Source: Antilocapra americana
Lineage: Eukaryota; Chordata; Mammalia; Artiodactyla; Antilocapridae
Length of the DNA stretch: 64,000 bases
Reading direction: 5' to 3'
Assembly: GCA_007570785.1 (NCBI GenBank)
Contig: ML664662.1
Location: 1,921,402-1,985,401 of the forward strand
The position numbers were made by a program, and so were the translations under genes. Shown here piece after piece: positions 20,511 to 31,543 of the stretch (within the stretch, counting starts at the first letter, position 1; every line of letters begins with the position of its first letter). Under the pieces are notes generated by a model. It was not told the origin of the DNA. It saw only the letters and a list, made by a program, of their open reading frames with translations, and made no database searches.

Positions 20511-21739
20511 GATGTCCAATGCTACTTTACACCAGAAGCGAAGCTGACTTTTACATTTTTAATATTTTGATTTAATTTACTACAATTTCTGCAAAACATC
20601 TCAATACCTTTATGGAAGAGAAGGCATATATTAATAAATAAATAAGTGAATACCATCCTGATAGACTCGCTTTATTGTTACAGTGTGTTGAAACATAATT
20701 GAAGTCCAAGTAAATTATCTGCTTGGTAGATTAACTACTCTACCAGCTTGGGGGCAACCAGGAATTTGATGGGTGTGTGTTTTCCACCGGTCCACCTGCT
20801 CCATGCATAAAATTGTTGAACAGGGCTGATGAAAGAGGCCTGGAGGGGAGTCTGAAAGTGTATCAGCTACTTTGGATGTTTATGAGATTTAACTGAAGCC
20901 TCTGTCCCTCCACCCCGCCTCCCCTTCTGCCCCTGGGCCCCACCACCTGGTTCCAGCAGGGCTGATGATTAAGTGAGGGCAGGAGATGGTCAGAGGGGGA
21001 CCCAGAAAGGGTTGTGCATATCACTTCTTGTCCTCATACCAAATCCAAATAATTTCTTTTCGGATGACCTCCTCTTGAATACGCTCAGTACCTTCTGGAG
21101 AACAGGCTGGTTCTTGGGCCCAGACACGAGTTATTGCTAGGCTGCGAGGATGGGGTGGCCCTCTTCACTGTTGGCTCCATAGGCGCTCCCTGGCTGGCGC
21201 GTTCTCTTGGTTACGATGCAGTGATGCTGGGCATACTTTTTATGACTGTGTTTTCTCTTTCTTCCAGCATTAAACTTTTATTCACCACATGTCAACTTGC
21301 TTATTAAGAAGTTCCCAGGTGCTCTTACCTCAGCTGTGTGCCTGCCATCAGCTCTGGCTGCTACTGTTTTCTCATCCATTAGGCATTGTACATGCTGAAC
21401 CGCCTCAGTTGGGTCTCAGAAAATTCACGGCAGGCAGAGGAAAAGGTCTCAGCATGCAACTTTTCTGGGAGTGTGGGTGGCACCCACCTACCCCATCTCT
21501 TTTCTTTCCACCCCTCCCCCCAACTCATGTTCACCCTCAGCTTCAGCCACTTTTCCAATAACTTACTCCCTATGTTAATTTGTCTTCCACTCCAGTGGGC
21601 AAACCTCAGGGTTAACTCCCTACTCCTTTCCACATCAGGGGCTGACCTTTACCTCCCTCCCCTGCCCTTCCTCGTCTGAAAGAAGGAGCACTTAACCTTT
21701 TCCGTGCTAGGCACCCCTGTGTCCTGCTTAACCGGAATT
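20511..21739. other. Single-copy stretch, nothing recognised
   Basis: About 1.2 kb with no repeat, exon pair or RNA gene identified. Confidence 0.4.
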
Positions 21740-21864
21740 GAGAATTACTGCAGGCTCTCCTTAAAACGCAGATTCAGATTCTGTAGGTCTGGGTGGGGCC
21801 GAGATTTGCATTTCTAACGAGCTCGCAGGTGCTGCTGTTGCTCCTCGGACCACATTTTGAGTTG
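21740..21864 (-). mobile_element. MER5A fragment
   Basis: 'attctgtaggtctgggtggg', 'gagatttgcatttctaacga' and 'ctcctcggaccacattttga' are the complement of MER5A. It lies directly next to the CpG island. Confidence 0.65.
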
Positions 21865-21889
21865 CCAGGTCTCGGGGGATTTCAAGATT

Positions 21890-22370
21890 GTAGGTGGTGA
21901 GGGAGGAGTGGATGGAGAGGTGCTGCGCTCGAAGCCTGCTCCCTCGTCGCCCCACCACCCCAAGCGCCAGGGAAAACCTGCGCCCACATTTGATGCATAA
22001 ACAGAACCCGGCAGGCGCAGAGCATCACAGGTGCGCATCAGGGCCGACTCCGGCCCGGCCACAATTCATCAGCTCCCAACAAATGCTTCTTTATAATTGG
22101 GAAATAGAAACCCTTTCTGGCCGAGCGGGAACGCTTGAGCGCGCTCCTCCCAACTTTTCGGGCCGCTGCGCAAGGGGCGGATTCCAGGCGGGGCGGCTTC
22201 ATAAACCAGAGAAAAAGAGACGAAACAATTAAACCTAGCGAGTCAGGATTGCTTCAAGGAACAGGCTTTCAAAGGCAGGGGAGTCTGGCTTTTTTCCAGG
22301 CTGTGGGATCAGCCAAAGGGCGCGGGCCTCCTTCCCTCAGTGTGACAGGTGCGCCGGAGGCAGGCTCTGG
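21890..22370. promoter_or_regulatory. Compact CpG island with GC boxes
   Basis: By hand count there are about 29 CpGs in roughly 460 bp (estimated observed/expected near 0.75), while the flanks are CpG-poor. There are GC boxes 'ggggcgg' at 22174-22180 and 22190-22196 and a TATA-like 'tcataaac' just after. It is repeat-free and contains no SINE, which in this genome are a common source of CpG. It may be a promoter or enhancer; no clear first exon is seen on either strand. Confidence 0.55.
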
Positions 22371-22700
22371 GATCCAGGCTTACCCATGGCCAAGAGCCCC
22401 GAGAGTGAAAAAGGACCTGTGGCTGGTAGGGTAACCCACCCTGCAATCCCCATGTAATAGGAAAACACACAGAAAAGCCATATTCCTTTCAGTCCAGACA
22501 TGGAGCTCTGCCTGCTCCCTGACCCTTCAGAGTATAGTTGTAGAATCACATCTTCCGGAGATGTTCTGTTCTGTTCAACCATCTTCCTTCCTTCCGTCCT
22601 TTCTTCCTCCCTCCATTCTGTCCTCTCTCTCACTTTGAGGCCCTTACCTTTAACCTAAATAGTTATTTTGCTCATTGAATCCAGAGCTAGATACTGGACC
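22371..22700. other. Single-copy stretch with short pyrimidine run
   Basis: 22570-22640 is C/T-rich ('cttccttccttccgtccttt'). Nothing else recognised. Confidence 0.4.
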
Positions 22701-22900
22701 TGCTGAGTTGCTCAGTCGTGTCCGATACTTTGCAACCCCATGGACTGTAGACAGCTAAGCTCCTCTGTCCATGGGATTCTCCAGGCAAGAATACTAGAGT
22801 GGGTTGCCATTCCCTTCTTCAGGGGGTCTTTCTGACCCAGGGATTGAACTCATGGCTGTTGCATCTCTTACATTCCCTGCATTGGCAGGCAGGTTCTTAT
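22701..22900 (-). mobile_element. Bov-tA SINE
   Basis: 'agttgctcagtcgtgtccga' to 'gcattggcaggcaggttctt'. The terminal head is lost. Confidence 0.85.
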
Positions 22901-23012
22901 ATTTTTAAAGTCAGGTAGATGCCATGGTGTCCCAATTTCCAACCTAATTACAGATACTAATCACAGATTTGAGTGGTTAAAAAAATTTTTTTAAAGAAAG
23001 ACAGAAATTGTC

Positions 23013-23197
23013 TTAAAGCAGTGTTCTCCAAGTGTGGCCCCAGGAGCAGCAGCATCAACATGGCCTGGGAACTTGTTAGAGACACAGGTTCTCTGATCCT
23101 TACCCCTGACCTGCGGAATCTAGCCACCTTGTGTTGGGGCTGGGCCCTCTCTGTTTTAGCGAATCCTCCTGATGGAAGTTTGAGAAGCACTCCTCTA
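23013..23197 (+). mobile_element. MER5A, near full length
   Basis: 'cagtgttctccaagtgtggc', 'cagcagcatcaacatggcct', 'gggaacttgttagaga' and terminal 'gtttgagaagcactcctc' span the whole element. Confidence 0.75.
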
Positions 23198-23419
23198 AAG
23201 AAAGAAATCGGGAGCCCAGACCCAAGATCTCCATAATGGATGGGGCAGAGAGCTAGAGAGCAGAGGGGAATCAACATGCTGCCTCCTGGGATGGTGTGGC
23301 AGGGGGACTTGGGTCTAGAAGATGCCCTGTGCAGACTAGCCTGGATTGTAGCAAATGGGAGGAAGCTGCAGTAAGGCCACTGCTTCACAGGAGCCGTTCC
23401 TTGTGTTCAATTTTGTCAC
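23198..23419. other. Single-copy stretch, nothing recognised
   Basis: No repeat or exon identified. Confidence 0.4.
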
Positions 23420-23880
23420 CCATGCTCCCACACTGTCTACTTCATGCTAATAAGCTGCCTTGGTTCTTCTAACATGCCGAACATGATAAGAGCATGGAGG
23501 GATGAAATATCTGGAGTAGTTAAGTAATCAAGGCAGGAGTAATTAGGTAGACTAAGCCCCAACAGAAATAATCCATCTTTTGGAAAGAAATGACATTTTG
23601 AAAAATTTAGAAATCTTCATCAAGCTATTATGTGGCTGAAATATATAAGCACTTTGCATTCTGTTTTCTTTCTCTGCAACATGCAACACATGTGAGAGTA
23701 ATTAAGGGATTTTACTCTGTCCTGAGCACTTCATCTCAATGATGGTGGCTCTGGACACTGGAGACTAATATAAATAACTCATCAATTATCTTTCCTAAAT
23801 AAAGTGTCTATTGGTTTAAAGAGGATATGATTTTGTATCCAGGTGTGGCAAAGGGCTTTGCTAAATGTTACAGGCTTTTA
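23420..23880. promoter_or_regulatory. Candidate conserved noncoding element (AT-rich, homeodomain-like motifs)
   Basis: Repeat-free, AT-rich sequence with several homeodomain-type cores: 'taagtaatcaagg', 'gtaattagg', 'gtaattaaggg' and 'catcaattatc'. The texture is like vertebrate developmental enhancers. Conservation cannot be tested here. Confidence 0.25.
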
Positions 23881-25149
23881 GGAGGTTTGCAGTGTTGTAT
23901 GAGGAGGGGAAGCAAAACATGTCCCATTGCAGAAGTTTCCACACACTGTGAGGGCTCCTTTTCTTCTCTTGTTCCTCCTGCTTCATCACTTGATGTTTGT
24001 GATTAACCTGCTCTGTGAATTATGGGCACTCTTGCCCTGGAATGCGGGAGAAGATTTTAGCAGATTATATCCTTCTGTGAAAAATGGCCTTTGTCATCAG
24101 TGACCGCGAGAGGACACCGTGGTGTGCGCAGATGTATGGATTAGCAAGGGGTACCCATGGTGCCATTAAAGATAAGAGTGCTGGGCTCGGCTCTGAGAGT
24201 ACAGCTGCGTGCCCTCGAACTCAGTGCTTGGGAAGGTGGGGCTCAGTTTCCTTATCTGTCCAGTAAGCAGAGGAGGGGGTCCACTCAAAGTCCTTTGGGT
24301 GCTTTTCAGTCTTGATTTTACCAAGATGAATTGCAGGCATTCAAAAAATCTCTCCAAAATTGCCTGAAAAGGGAGAAAATCACAGGAACTCAGTCTCTTG
24401 CTTCTCATGGGAGTCTGGGTGTGGGGTTGTTGGGATGGCGCATCCTCCCACCTCTTTCGGAAGCTTCCCTGTGCATTTTCTTGGCTGGGCTTTTGCTGTT
24501 CTTGCCACAAGTTTGACATTGCTGCACAAAGATCCACCTGGCCTTAGGAAGCTGCTGTGGTGCGGAGCACGCATTCCCAGGCATGGCTTGGAGCAGCTGA
24601 AGCATAACTTCCCCTGATGTGCTACAGGAATTTGGAGCGGAACAAGCCAGGGGCTGTGGACCTGGTTCGCCACTTTGGGATGCCATCTCTGCCCCTCCCC
24701 CCAGCTCTGGGGGTCACCTGAGGTCAGACATCCTCCTCCCCAGCCTCTTCGCGGCTGGGCTGGACTCCCTCTGGTGACGGGGGCAGAGGCATCTCGCTGA
24801 GTCCCACACCAACCGTTGAAACGTCTGGGTCTAGTAATGTTCACAAGAGACCTAGTGGTCTCAGCCCACTTTTCAGCAAGATTTAATAGCACAAGATGAT
24901 TGTGAGGCCTCAAGCTACCGGGAAGAGAATTGTTTGCAAATCTGTGGTTTGGAGAAAGCTGCGCTCAAAACAACTATTCAGATTTTAATTTACAGCCTGC
25001 GGATTTGCAGGGAAGAAGATTTCTGGTAAGATGGCAATTAATGGGATTTTATCCCCAAGCCTAGTTCATTTCTTGCCTTTTAACTCCTTTGCCACTGTCT
25101 CTTCAAGCCACTGCCTTGGCTGGCAGGATCATTTCACCCATGAATGAGG
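23881..25149. other. Single-copy stretch with weak MIR-like trace
   Basis: A MIR-like 'cagtttccttatctgtcc' lies near 24246-24263. An octamer-like 'tttgcaaat' and a RUNX-like 'tgtggttt' lie near 24932-24951. No exon or RNA gene supported. Confidence 0.35.
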
Positions 25150-25330
25150 TCGTGCATTGATTCATTCATTCAACAAACACCCACGAAGCAGAGACCATTT
25201 ACAAACATTGGACTAGGTTCTGGGAGTGATGGATGAATAAGACTTCCATCTCTGCCCCTGAGGAATGGGGTGCCTAGTGGGGAGAGATGAGCATTATAAG
25301 CACAAGGTTCATACTAGAAGCACGGTGAGT
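25150..25330. mobile_element. Ancient MIR/L2-class repeat
   Basis: 'gattcattcattcaacaaac' followed by 'ggactaggttctgggagtga' and 'gatgaataagacttccatct' matches the common mammalian 'attcattcaacaaa...ctaggtgctgggga' layout. Confidence 0.5.
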
Positions 25331-25947
25331 GCCACAGGTGGAGAGAGGAGTCTTGATTGCAAATCTGTAGTTCAATGACCAAATCCCAGCCCCCAGATTG
25401 GTTTCCCTTGGACTGTGGAGCCATTACAAAAATGTAGCCAGCATTTGGATATACTAAATGATTTCCCAAAATAGATCACGACTTTGGCTTCTCTTGAATC
25501 ATCTGAAGATTGGGCAATTGGGGGCTTGCGTTTGGAGACAACAAGAGCACAAGTGATGCTGAGTACTGGCTGCCCCCTTTTGATGGGACTTGCACTTGTC
25601 CTGCTAGTCACAATGACTAGGATGCCCACGCCGTGCATCTGTGCCCTTTCTCAGCCCATCTCCCCCTGGCAGATGGCAGTGTTCAAATGGAAAGGCAGAG
25701 AGGGATGAATTCCTTCACTAGGTAGGGCATTATCTGTGTGTCATCATCCTAGGTGCCTGACTCAGACAGGTCCACAAGCTCCTCAGTGACCTGGCCTCTT
25801 TTTTTTTTTTTTTCCGGCTGTTTCTAGTAGTCACTGCCAAGCACCTGAATCTTCTGTCTCCTACGACCACTGGCACTTCTGGGAATGGGCCCTGCTGTTT
25901 TGTATCCCAGAAGCTGTGCTGTCTTCTTGGCTAGCCTGCAGCCACAT
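25331..25947. other. Single-copy stretch with a 15-bp T run
   Basis: A T run at 25799-25813 could be the tail of an antisense retrocopy, but no matching TSD was found. Nothing else recognised. Confidence 0.4.
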
Positions 25948-26115
25948 GTGCATATTTAAGTTACAGTGAATCAAAACAAAATAAAATAAAATTCCATTCC
26001 TCAGCCTCACTAGCCACATTTTGAGTGTTCATTTGTGACTGCCTACCATTTTGGATGGCACTGATACAGAACATTTTCATCACTGAAGAAAATTCTGATG
26101 GACAGCATGGTTCTG
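25948..26115 (+). mobile_element. Old nonautonomous DNA transposon relic (copy 3 of 3)
   Basis: It runs from an AT-rich left half ('aaaataaaataaaattccat') through 'cctcactagccacatttt' to 'aaattctgatggacagc'. It is the most complete of the three copies. Confidence 0.55.
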
Positions 26116-27208
26116 GAGTTTTGCTTCAATTGATACGCTCTCTCTTTTAAATGAAATCTAATGCCTTGTGTGCGAGAGGACACCCTTCTTTGAAGAGTCC
26201 ATCTAAATGTCCTCTTTTCTTGGAAGTCTCCCCAGGCATCTCCTTCTAGGTGGACTTGCCCAAAGCCACCTCTCTGTTTCTGATATTTCCCCCTTCCATA
26301 TTTATCACAGTGCAAAAAATACCTGATTCTGACACCCACAAACTTCCTGTGGGTAGAGGCTGTGTTATTCATGGCTTGTTTGATCTGGAACTTAGCCCAG
26401 GGGTAGTTTCACGGGGCCATGGTAGATGTCCCATGAATGTTTCAGGAGTGACTGAGTGGGCGTCTGGCATTCCAGGCAGTGAGCAGTGCTGCAACCTATG
26501 GCAGAAGCAAGAGCCAGGGGACAGAGGGAGTGAGATGGCACAAGGTCTTTGCTGATAGGTCTGGTGGTCAAGAGCTTGGGGGCAGGGTTGCTGGGGCTCA
26601 GACTCAGCCGCCCCCAAAGGAACACCTGATGTCCCAGACCTGTCAGCCAGGTGAGGATGCCCGAGAACTCTTTTTTACAGGCTCAGCCTAGGGTGGAACT
26701 CACATTCACAGCAATTTCCAAGCCAAGCGAGCTGTTACTGCAAACCTCTCAGAAGTCAGTGTCTTGCAACATTGAGCAATGACCAGTCAGCCTTGTGGGG
26801 ATGAACTCAGAGTCCTTATTTATCAACTCATCTTTTTTCCCCCCTTCCCTTCTCTGTTTCCTAGCCTGTCTCATGGGCTCCTTCCTGCCAACCCATTGAT
26901 CCTCACTAGCCACCAAACACAGGGAATTTATACCACCACTGTTTACACCTCAGGGTAGCTGGGCTTTTAAGGCCAAAGAATTATGACAAGTAGCACAAAA
27001 CAGAAACAGCTATTAAAAATAGAATTTCACAATTATAAATAATGAGGAATGGTAGGATGGGCCACTGTGGCTCTGCTTCGTGTGGGCAGGGGTTGAGTTA
27101 TTTTCTTCATAGGAAGGGATTACAGTGTTGCATTCTAGATCTCGGGTCAGGAAAGGTGATGATGATGGTGGCAGATATATCAAGGCAGAAAGCTTGAAAG
27201 ATGAGTGA

Positions 27209-27212
<4 letters not shown>
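26116..27212. other. Single-copy stretch, nothing recognised
   Basis: About 1.1 kb with no repeat, exon or RNA gene identified. Confidence 0.4.

Positions 27213-27260
<48 letters not shown>
27213..27260. repeat. (GT)n microsatellite, about 24 units
   Basis: Pure GT run preceded by three GAGT-like units. Confidence 0.95.
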
Positions 27261-27264
<4 letters not shown>

Positions 27265-27363
27265 GGGCATACTTTGGGGCTTTTTCATCTTGAAACTGCC
27301 AATTTTCTCAAATTTGGCCAGAGGTACAAAGAAATAGGCATTTCTATCAAAATGCAATATATG

Positions 27364-27718
27364 TGGACTTCCCTCATGGTCCAGTGGTTAAGGATCCACC
27401 TGCCAATGGAGGGAACATGGTTCCATACCTGGACCAGGAAGATTCTACATGCTGTGGAGCAATTAAGCCCCTTTGCTACAACTACTGAGCCCGAGCTCTA
27501 GGGACTGCAAGCTGCAAATACTGAAGCCTGTAGTCTCTAGGGTCTGAGTGCCACAAATACTGAAGCCCATGCACCTAGAGCCTGTGTTCTGCAACGAGAA
27601 GCCACCACAATGAGAAGCTCTGTGCATTTCAACTAGAGTGTTGCCCCTACTCTGTGCAACTAGAGAAAGCCCACGCACAGCAACAAAGACCCAGTGCAAC
27701 CAAAATAAATAAATAAAA
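27364..27718 (+). mobile_element. Long CHR-type SINE
   Basis: Head 'ggacttccctcatggtccag', repeated 'ctgcaa/ccacaaatactgaagcc' units, tail 'caactagagaaagcccacgc', 'gcaacaaagacccag', then an A-rich AAATA run. At 355 bp this is the long form with internal repeats. Confidence 0.85.
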
Positions 27719-28630
27719 TTCAGTGTCTGTTGTTTTCAACTGGGTTCCCTAGAAATGGAGTTTGAGCTAAAGATAGGTAGGCAGAAGGTTTTGTTTTTTT
27801 TTAGTCAAGATGGCTTTATCAAACCATGGTTTACATACTGTACAATTCACTTGTTTACAGCATATGTTTCAAAGATGTTTTTGGTCAATTTAACCAGTTG
27901 TGCAACCATCACCACAATCCAACTTTAAAACGTTTCTAATCACCCCAAGAAGACCCCTCAGGTCCCCTAGTGGTCATTGTCCATTTCCAACCCTAGCCCC
28001 AGGCAATCATTAATCTACTTTCTGCCTCTATACATTGGCCTTTTCTGGATATTTCATATGAAAAGGATTACACAGTATGTGGTTTTCACATTGATTTCTT
28101 TTTTTACATATTATGTTTTCAAGCATCATCCATGTTGTAACATGTATCCATGCTTTGTTCCTTTTCATAGCCGAATAATATTCCATTGTGTGGATATACC
28201 ACAATTTATTTATCTGTTCCTCTATTTATAGACATCTGGGCTGTTTCCACTTTTTGGCTATTATGAATAATGCTGCTATGAACACTTGTGCACAAGTCTT
28301 TGTGTGGATAGACCTAAGTTTTCTTTTCTCTTGGGTATTTACCAAGGAGTGGAATTGCCGGCTTATGTGGTAAATTTATGTTTAACTCTTTAAGAAACTG
28401 CCAAATTGTTTTTTTGAAGTGGCTGCACCACTTCCATTTCTACCAGCAGACTCTGAGAGTTCCAGTTGCTTCATATCCTCACCAACAGTTGCTACTGTCT
28501 GTCTTGATTCCAGCCATCTGAGTGGGTGTGAAGTGGTATCTCATTGTCGGTTTGATTTGCACTTCCCTAATGACTACTGCTGTTGAGCATCTTTTCCTAT
28601 GGCTTCTTAGACATTTGTCTATCTTCTTCA

Positions 28631-28800
28631 GGCTTCCCTTGTGGCTCAGCTGGTAAAGAATCCACCTGCAATGCGGGAGACCTGGGTTTGATCCCTGGGT
28701 TGAGAAGATCCCCTGGAGAAGGGAAAGGCTACTCACTCCAGTATTCTGGACTAGAGAATACTAGTCGCAAAGAGTTGGACATGACTGAGTGACTTTCACT
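28631..28800 (+). mobile_element. Bov-tA SINE nested in L1
   Basis: 'ggcttcccttgtggctcagc' to 'cgcaaagagttggacatgac'. Part of the BovA unit is deleted after 'ggactagagaatac'. Confidence 0.85.
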
Positions 28801-29404
28801 TTCGCTTTTTTAATGAAACTGATAGTCAAATGTGTTAGATCATTAAAAAAAGTGGACTCTTTGTTTTCCTATTATTGAGTTTTAAGAGTTGAAAATAATG
28901 TTTTTTGTATGTAAGTTATATGATTCGCAAATATTTTCTCCAAGTCTGTGGCTTGTCTTTTTATCTACTTAATGGTGTCTTTTGAATTGCAGATGTTTAA
29001 AAATCCGATGTAGTCCAATTTACAATTTTTAAAATTTTATGCTTCTCGTGTCATATTTGAGAAAAGACTAATTGAAGTCCACAAAGATTTTATCATAAGT
29101 TTTCTTCTAAAAAAGTTTTATAATTTTAGGCCTAACATTTAGATCTATGATCTATTTTGAGTTAATTTTTGTGTATGGATGGTGAGATATAAGGATCTAA
29201 ATTTATCTTTTTGCATGGGTATCCAGTAGTCCCAGCATCACTTATTGAAAAGATTCTCCTTTCCCACTGAATAATCTTGGTACCTATGTTGAAAGTTAAT
29301 TGACCATAAACATAAGGATTTTTTCTGGACTTTCACTTCTGCTCCATTGGTTCAGTTCTGCTCCATGTGTATCCTTATGCCAGTAACCCACTATCTTGAT
29401 TACT

Positions 29405-29628
29405 GTAGCTTTGTAAAAGTGAAAGTGTTAGTTGCTCAGTTGTGTCTGACTCTTTGCAGCCCTATGGACTGTAGCCTGCCAGGGTCCTCTGTCCATGGAA
29501 TTCTCTAGGCAAGACTACTGGAGTGGGTAGCCATTCCCTTCTCCAGGGGATCTTCCCAACCCAGGGATTGAACCTGGGTCTCCTGCATTGCAGGCAGATT
29601 TTTACTGTCTGAGCCACCATAGCTTTGT
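29405..29628 (-). mobile_element. Bov-tA SINE nested in L1, with TSD
   Basis: The body is 29414-29619. The direct repeat 'tagctttgt' at 29405-29413 and 29620-29628 is exact. Removing the SINE and one copy restores the L1 reading. Confidence 0.9.
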
Positions 29629-29744
29629 GGTCTATTTTAAATCAGAAAGTGTAAGTCCTCCCACTTTTTTCTTTTCAAAATTCTTTTCGCTGTTCTGGTT
29701 CCTTTACATCTTCATGTACATACTAGGACCGAATTGTTAGTTGC

Positions 29745-30210
29745 TGCATGCAATAGATTTATTGGTGGTGTCTTGGGAGAGGCACTTGCAAGGAAGTGAG
29801 GGATGCAGGATGGTGAAGCTGACCCATAAAGCAGATGCAACTGAGGCCTCTGCGGATATAGGGGCATTGGAGCTGGGGTGGCCCTTCAGAATTGTTCCAA
29901 ATTGAGGTGAGGGGGCCAGGCCTTTGTACCCCTGTATCAGCCAGAGATGGCTGAGGGCATTTCCTGGGAGTGAGGGCATAAACTTGGGCAAGGCAGTTTC
30001 TTGTGACTGAGAGCAATGCCCAGTGAAGAACCCAGCTGTGAGTAACCAACAGGTGATATTCCCAGCCATCGGGGGATGGATGTGTTGGCCCTAACATGGA
30101 GTGTCCCAAGTCCACAGTATCCCCTAAGTCTACCCCTGTGCTATTCCAAGTTACTTGCTCCTTAGGTGAGTTTGCCCCATTTGGGAAGCCTTTCTCCAGG
30201 ATTCTCAGTG
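29745..30210. mobile_element. Ancient ERVL-like LTR relic
   Basis: 'cttgggagaggcacttgcaa', 'gatgcaactgaggcctctgc', 'ggccctaacatggag' and 'agtttgccccatttgggaag' recall an old ERVL-type LTR. Family and orientation not certain. Confidence 0.4.
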
Positions 30211-30867
30211 GTTTTATTTTCTGAGAAACTTATAAAAGAAGAGTTGATCAATCTTGTGGCCATAACAGATGCTCACTACCCTTACCTCTATCATCCATTC
30301 AAGACTTCCCTCACACTTGGCTAGCACCTCTGCTAATTCTAGGCAGTTTCCCCACTGGAGTGAGCTAGACTCGCATTACATATGTGTCTGGGCCTCTTCT
30401 CAGGCTATGGCTGCCATACTTGTTGATTTACCATTAAAATTGGATGTAGAAGCACCAAGAAGATATTTTAGCCAATGAGACTTAAGTACTAGATGGATCA
30501 ACCTTAAGATTCTAGGATGTGTAATGCTGGTCCTTCAGCATACCTGGGCCCTCCACAGTTAGCACTGCCCCAGCTGGTAAGCCAGAATTTGCTGACTCTG
30601 TTCCCACTAGTGAGAGAGCCTTGAGATAGGAGGTTCCAAAGCACAGCGAGCTGCAGCCAGTCATCTCCAATAGCAACTCATAAGGAGTCCACACAGAATC
30701 TAGAACAATCTACATCAGACTCAGAAAGTCAGCCCTTCTGTGGTCACTGAAGATGAAATCAAATTAAGAAACAATCATAACACAAACCTTACATTTATTT
30801 GTTTTCATTTTCAAATCAATCACCTGGGCTTTATTTAATGTTTTTGTATAATATATTGTAAAACATC
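30211..30867. other. Single-copy or unrecognised old repeat
   Basis: No exon, RNA gene or clear repeat recognised. Confidence 0.35.
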
Positions 30868-31319
30868 AAGGCTATGGCCTTCCCAGTAGTCATGTACAGT
30901 TGCAAGAGCTGGACCATAAAGAAGGCAGAGTGACAAAGAATTGATGCATTCAAACTGTGGTGCTAGAGAAGAATCCTGAGAGTCCCTTGGACAGCAAGGA
31001 AATAAAAACAGTCAATCTTAAGGGATATCAACCCTGAATACTCATTGGAAGGGCTGATGCTGAAGCTGAAACTCCAGTATTTTGGTCATCTGATGCAAAT
31101 AGTTGACTCATTGGAAAAGTCCCTGATACTGGGAAAGATTGAGGGCAGAATCAGAAGAGCGTGTCAGAGGATGAGATGGCTGGATGGTGTCACCGATGCA
31201 ATAGACATGAACTTGGGAAAACTTTGGGAGGTGAGGGACAGAGAGGCCTGGCCTGGTGCAGTCCATGGGGTCGAAAAGAGTTGAACACGACTGGGCGACT
31301 GAGCAACAACAACAATTGT
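30868..31319 (+). mobile_element. BovB LINE 3' end
   Basis: Begins 'caaggctatggccttcccag', keeps the end of the BovB reading frame (a stretch reading GLMLKLKLQYFGHLM, then WLDGVTDAIDMNLGKL) and ends 'gcgactgagcaacaacaaca'. It is 5'-truncated just before the end of the RT-distal region and carries stops at its left end. Together with 53861-55152 the two BovB copies overlap in their 3' parts. Confidence 0.85.
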
Positions 31320-31326
31320 ATTATAT

Positions 31327-31543
31327 GGGCTTCCCATGTGGCTCAGTGGTAAAGAATCCACCTGCCAATGCAGGAGGCTCAGGAGATGTGGGTTTGATCC
31401 CTGGGCTGGGAAGATCCCTTGGAGGAGGAACTGGCAAGCCACTCCAGTATTCTTGCCTGGGAGATGTGATGAACAGAGGAGCTTGGCAGGTTACAGTCCA
31501 TAGGGCCGAAAAGAACTGGACATGACAGAGCACACACACATGC
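31327..31543 (+). mobile_element. Bov-tA SINE directly after BovB
   Basis: 'gggcttcccatgtggctcag' to 'cgaaaagaactggacatgac' and a CA tail. It lies 7 bp after the BovB tail. Confidence 0.85.

Larger units (their letters stand above)
27798..29735 (-). mobile_element. Old L1 3' half, split twice by SINEs
   Basis: L1 pieces are 27798-28630, about 28801-29404 and 29629-29735. The complement shows 'ttgtgcaaccatcaccacaa', 'ccgaataatattccattgtg', 'cttttcctatggcttcttag', 'ttgattactgtagctttg'. The pieces are colinear, so the SINEs inserted after the L1. Confidence 0.8.

Noticed and set aside
25799..25940. Antisense retrocopy suggested by a T15 run
   Set aside because: No matching direct repeat found on the far side.
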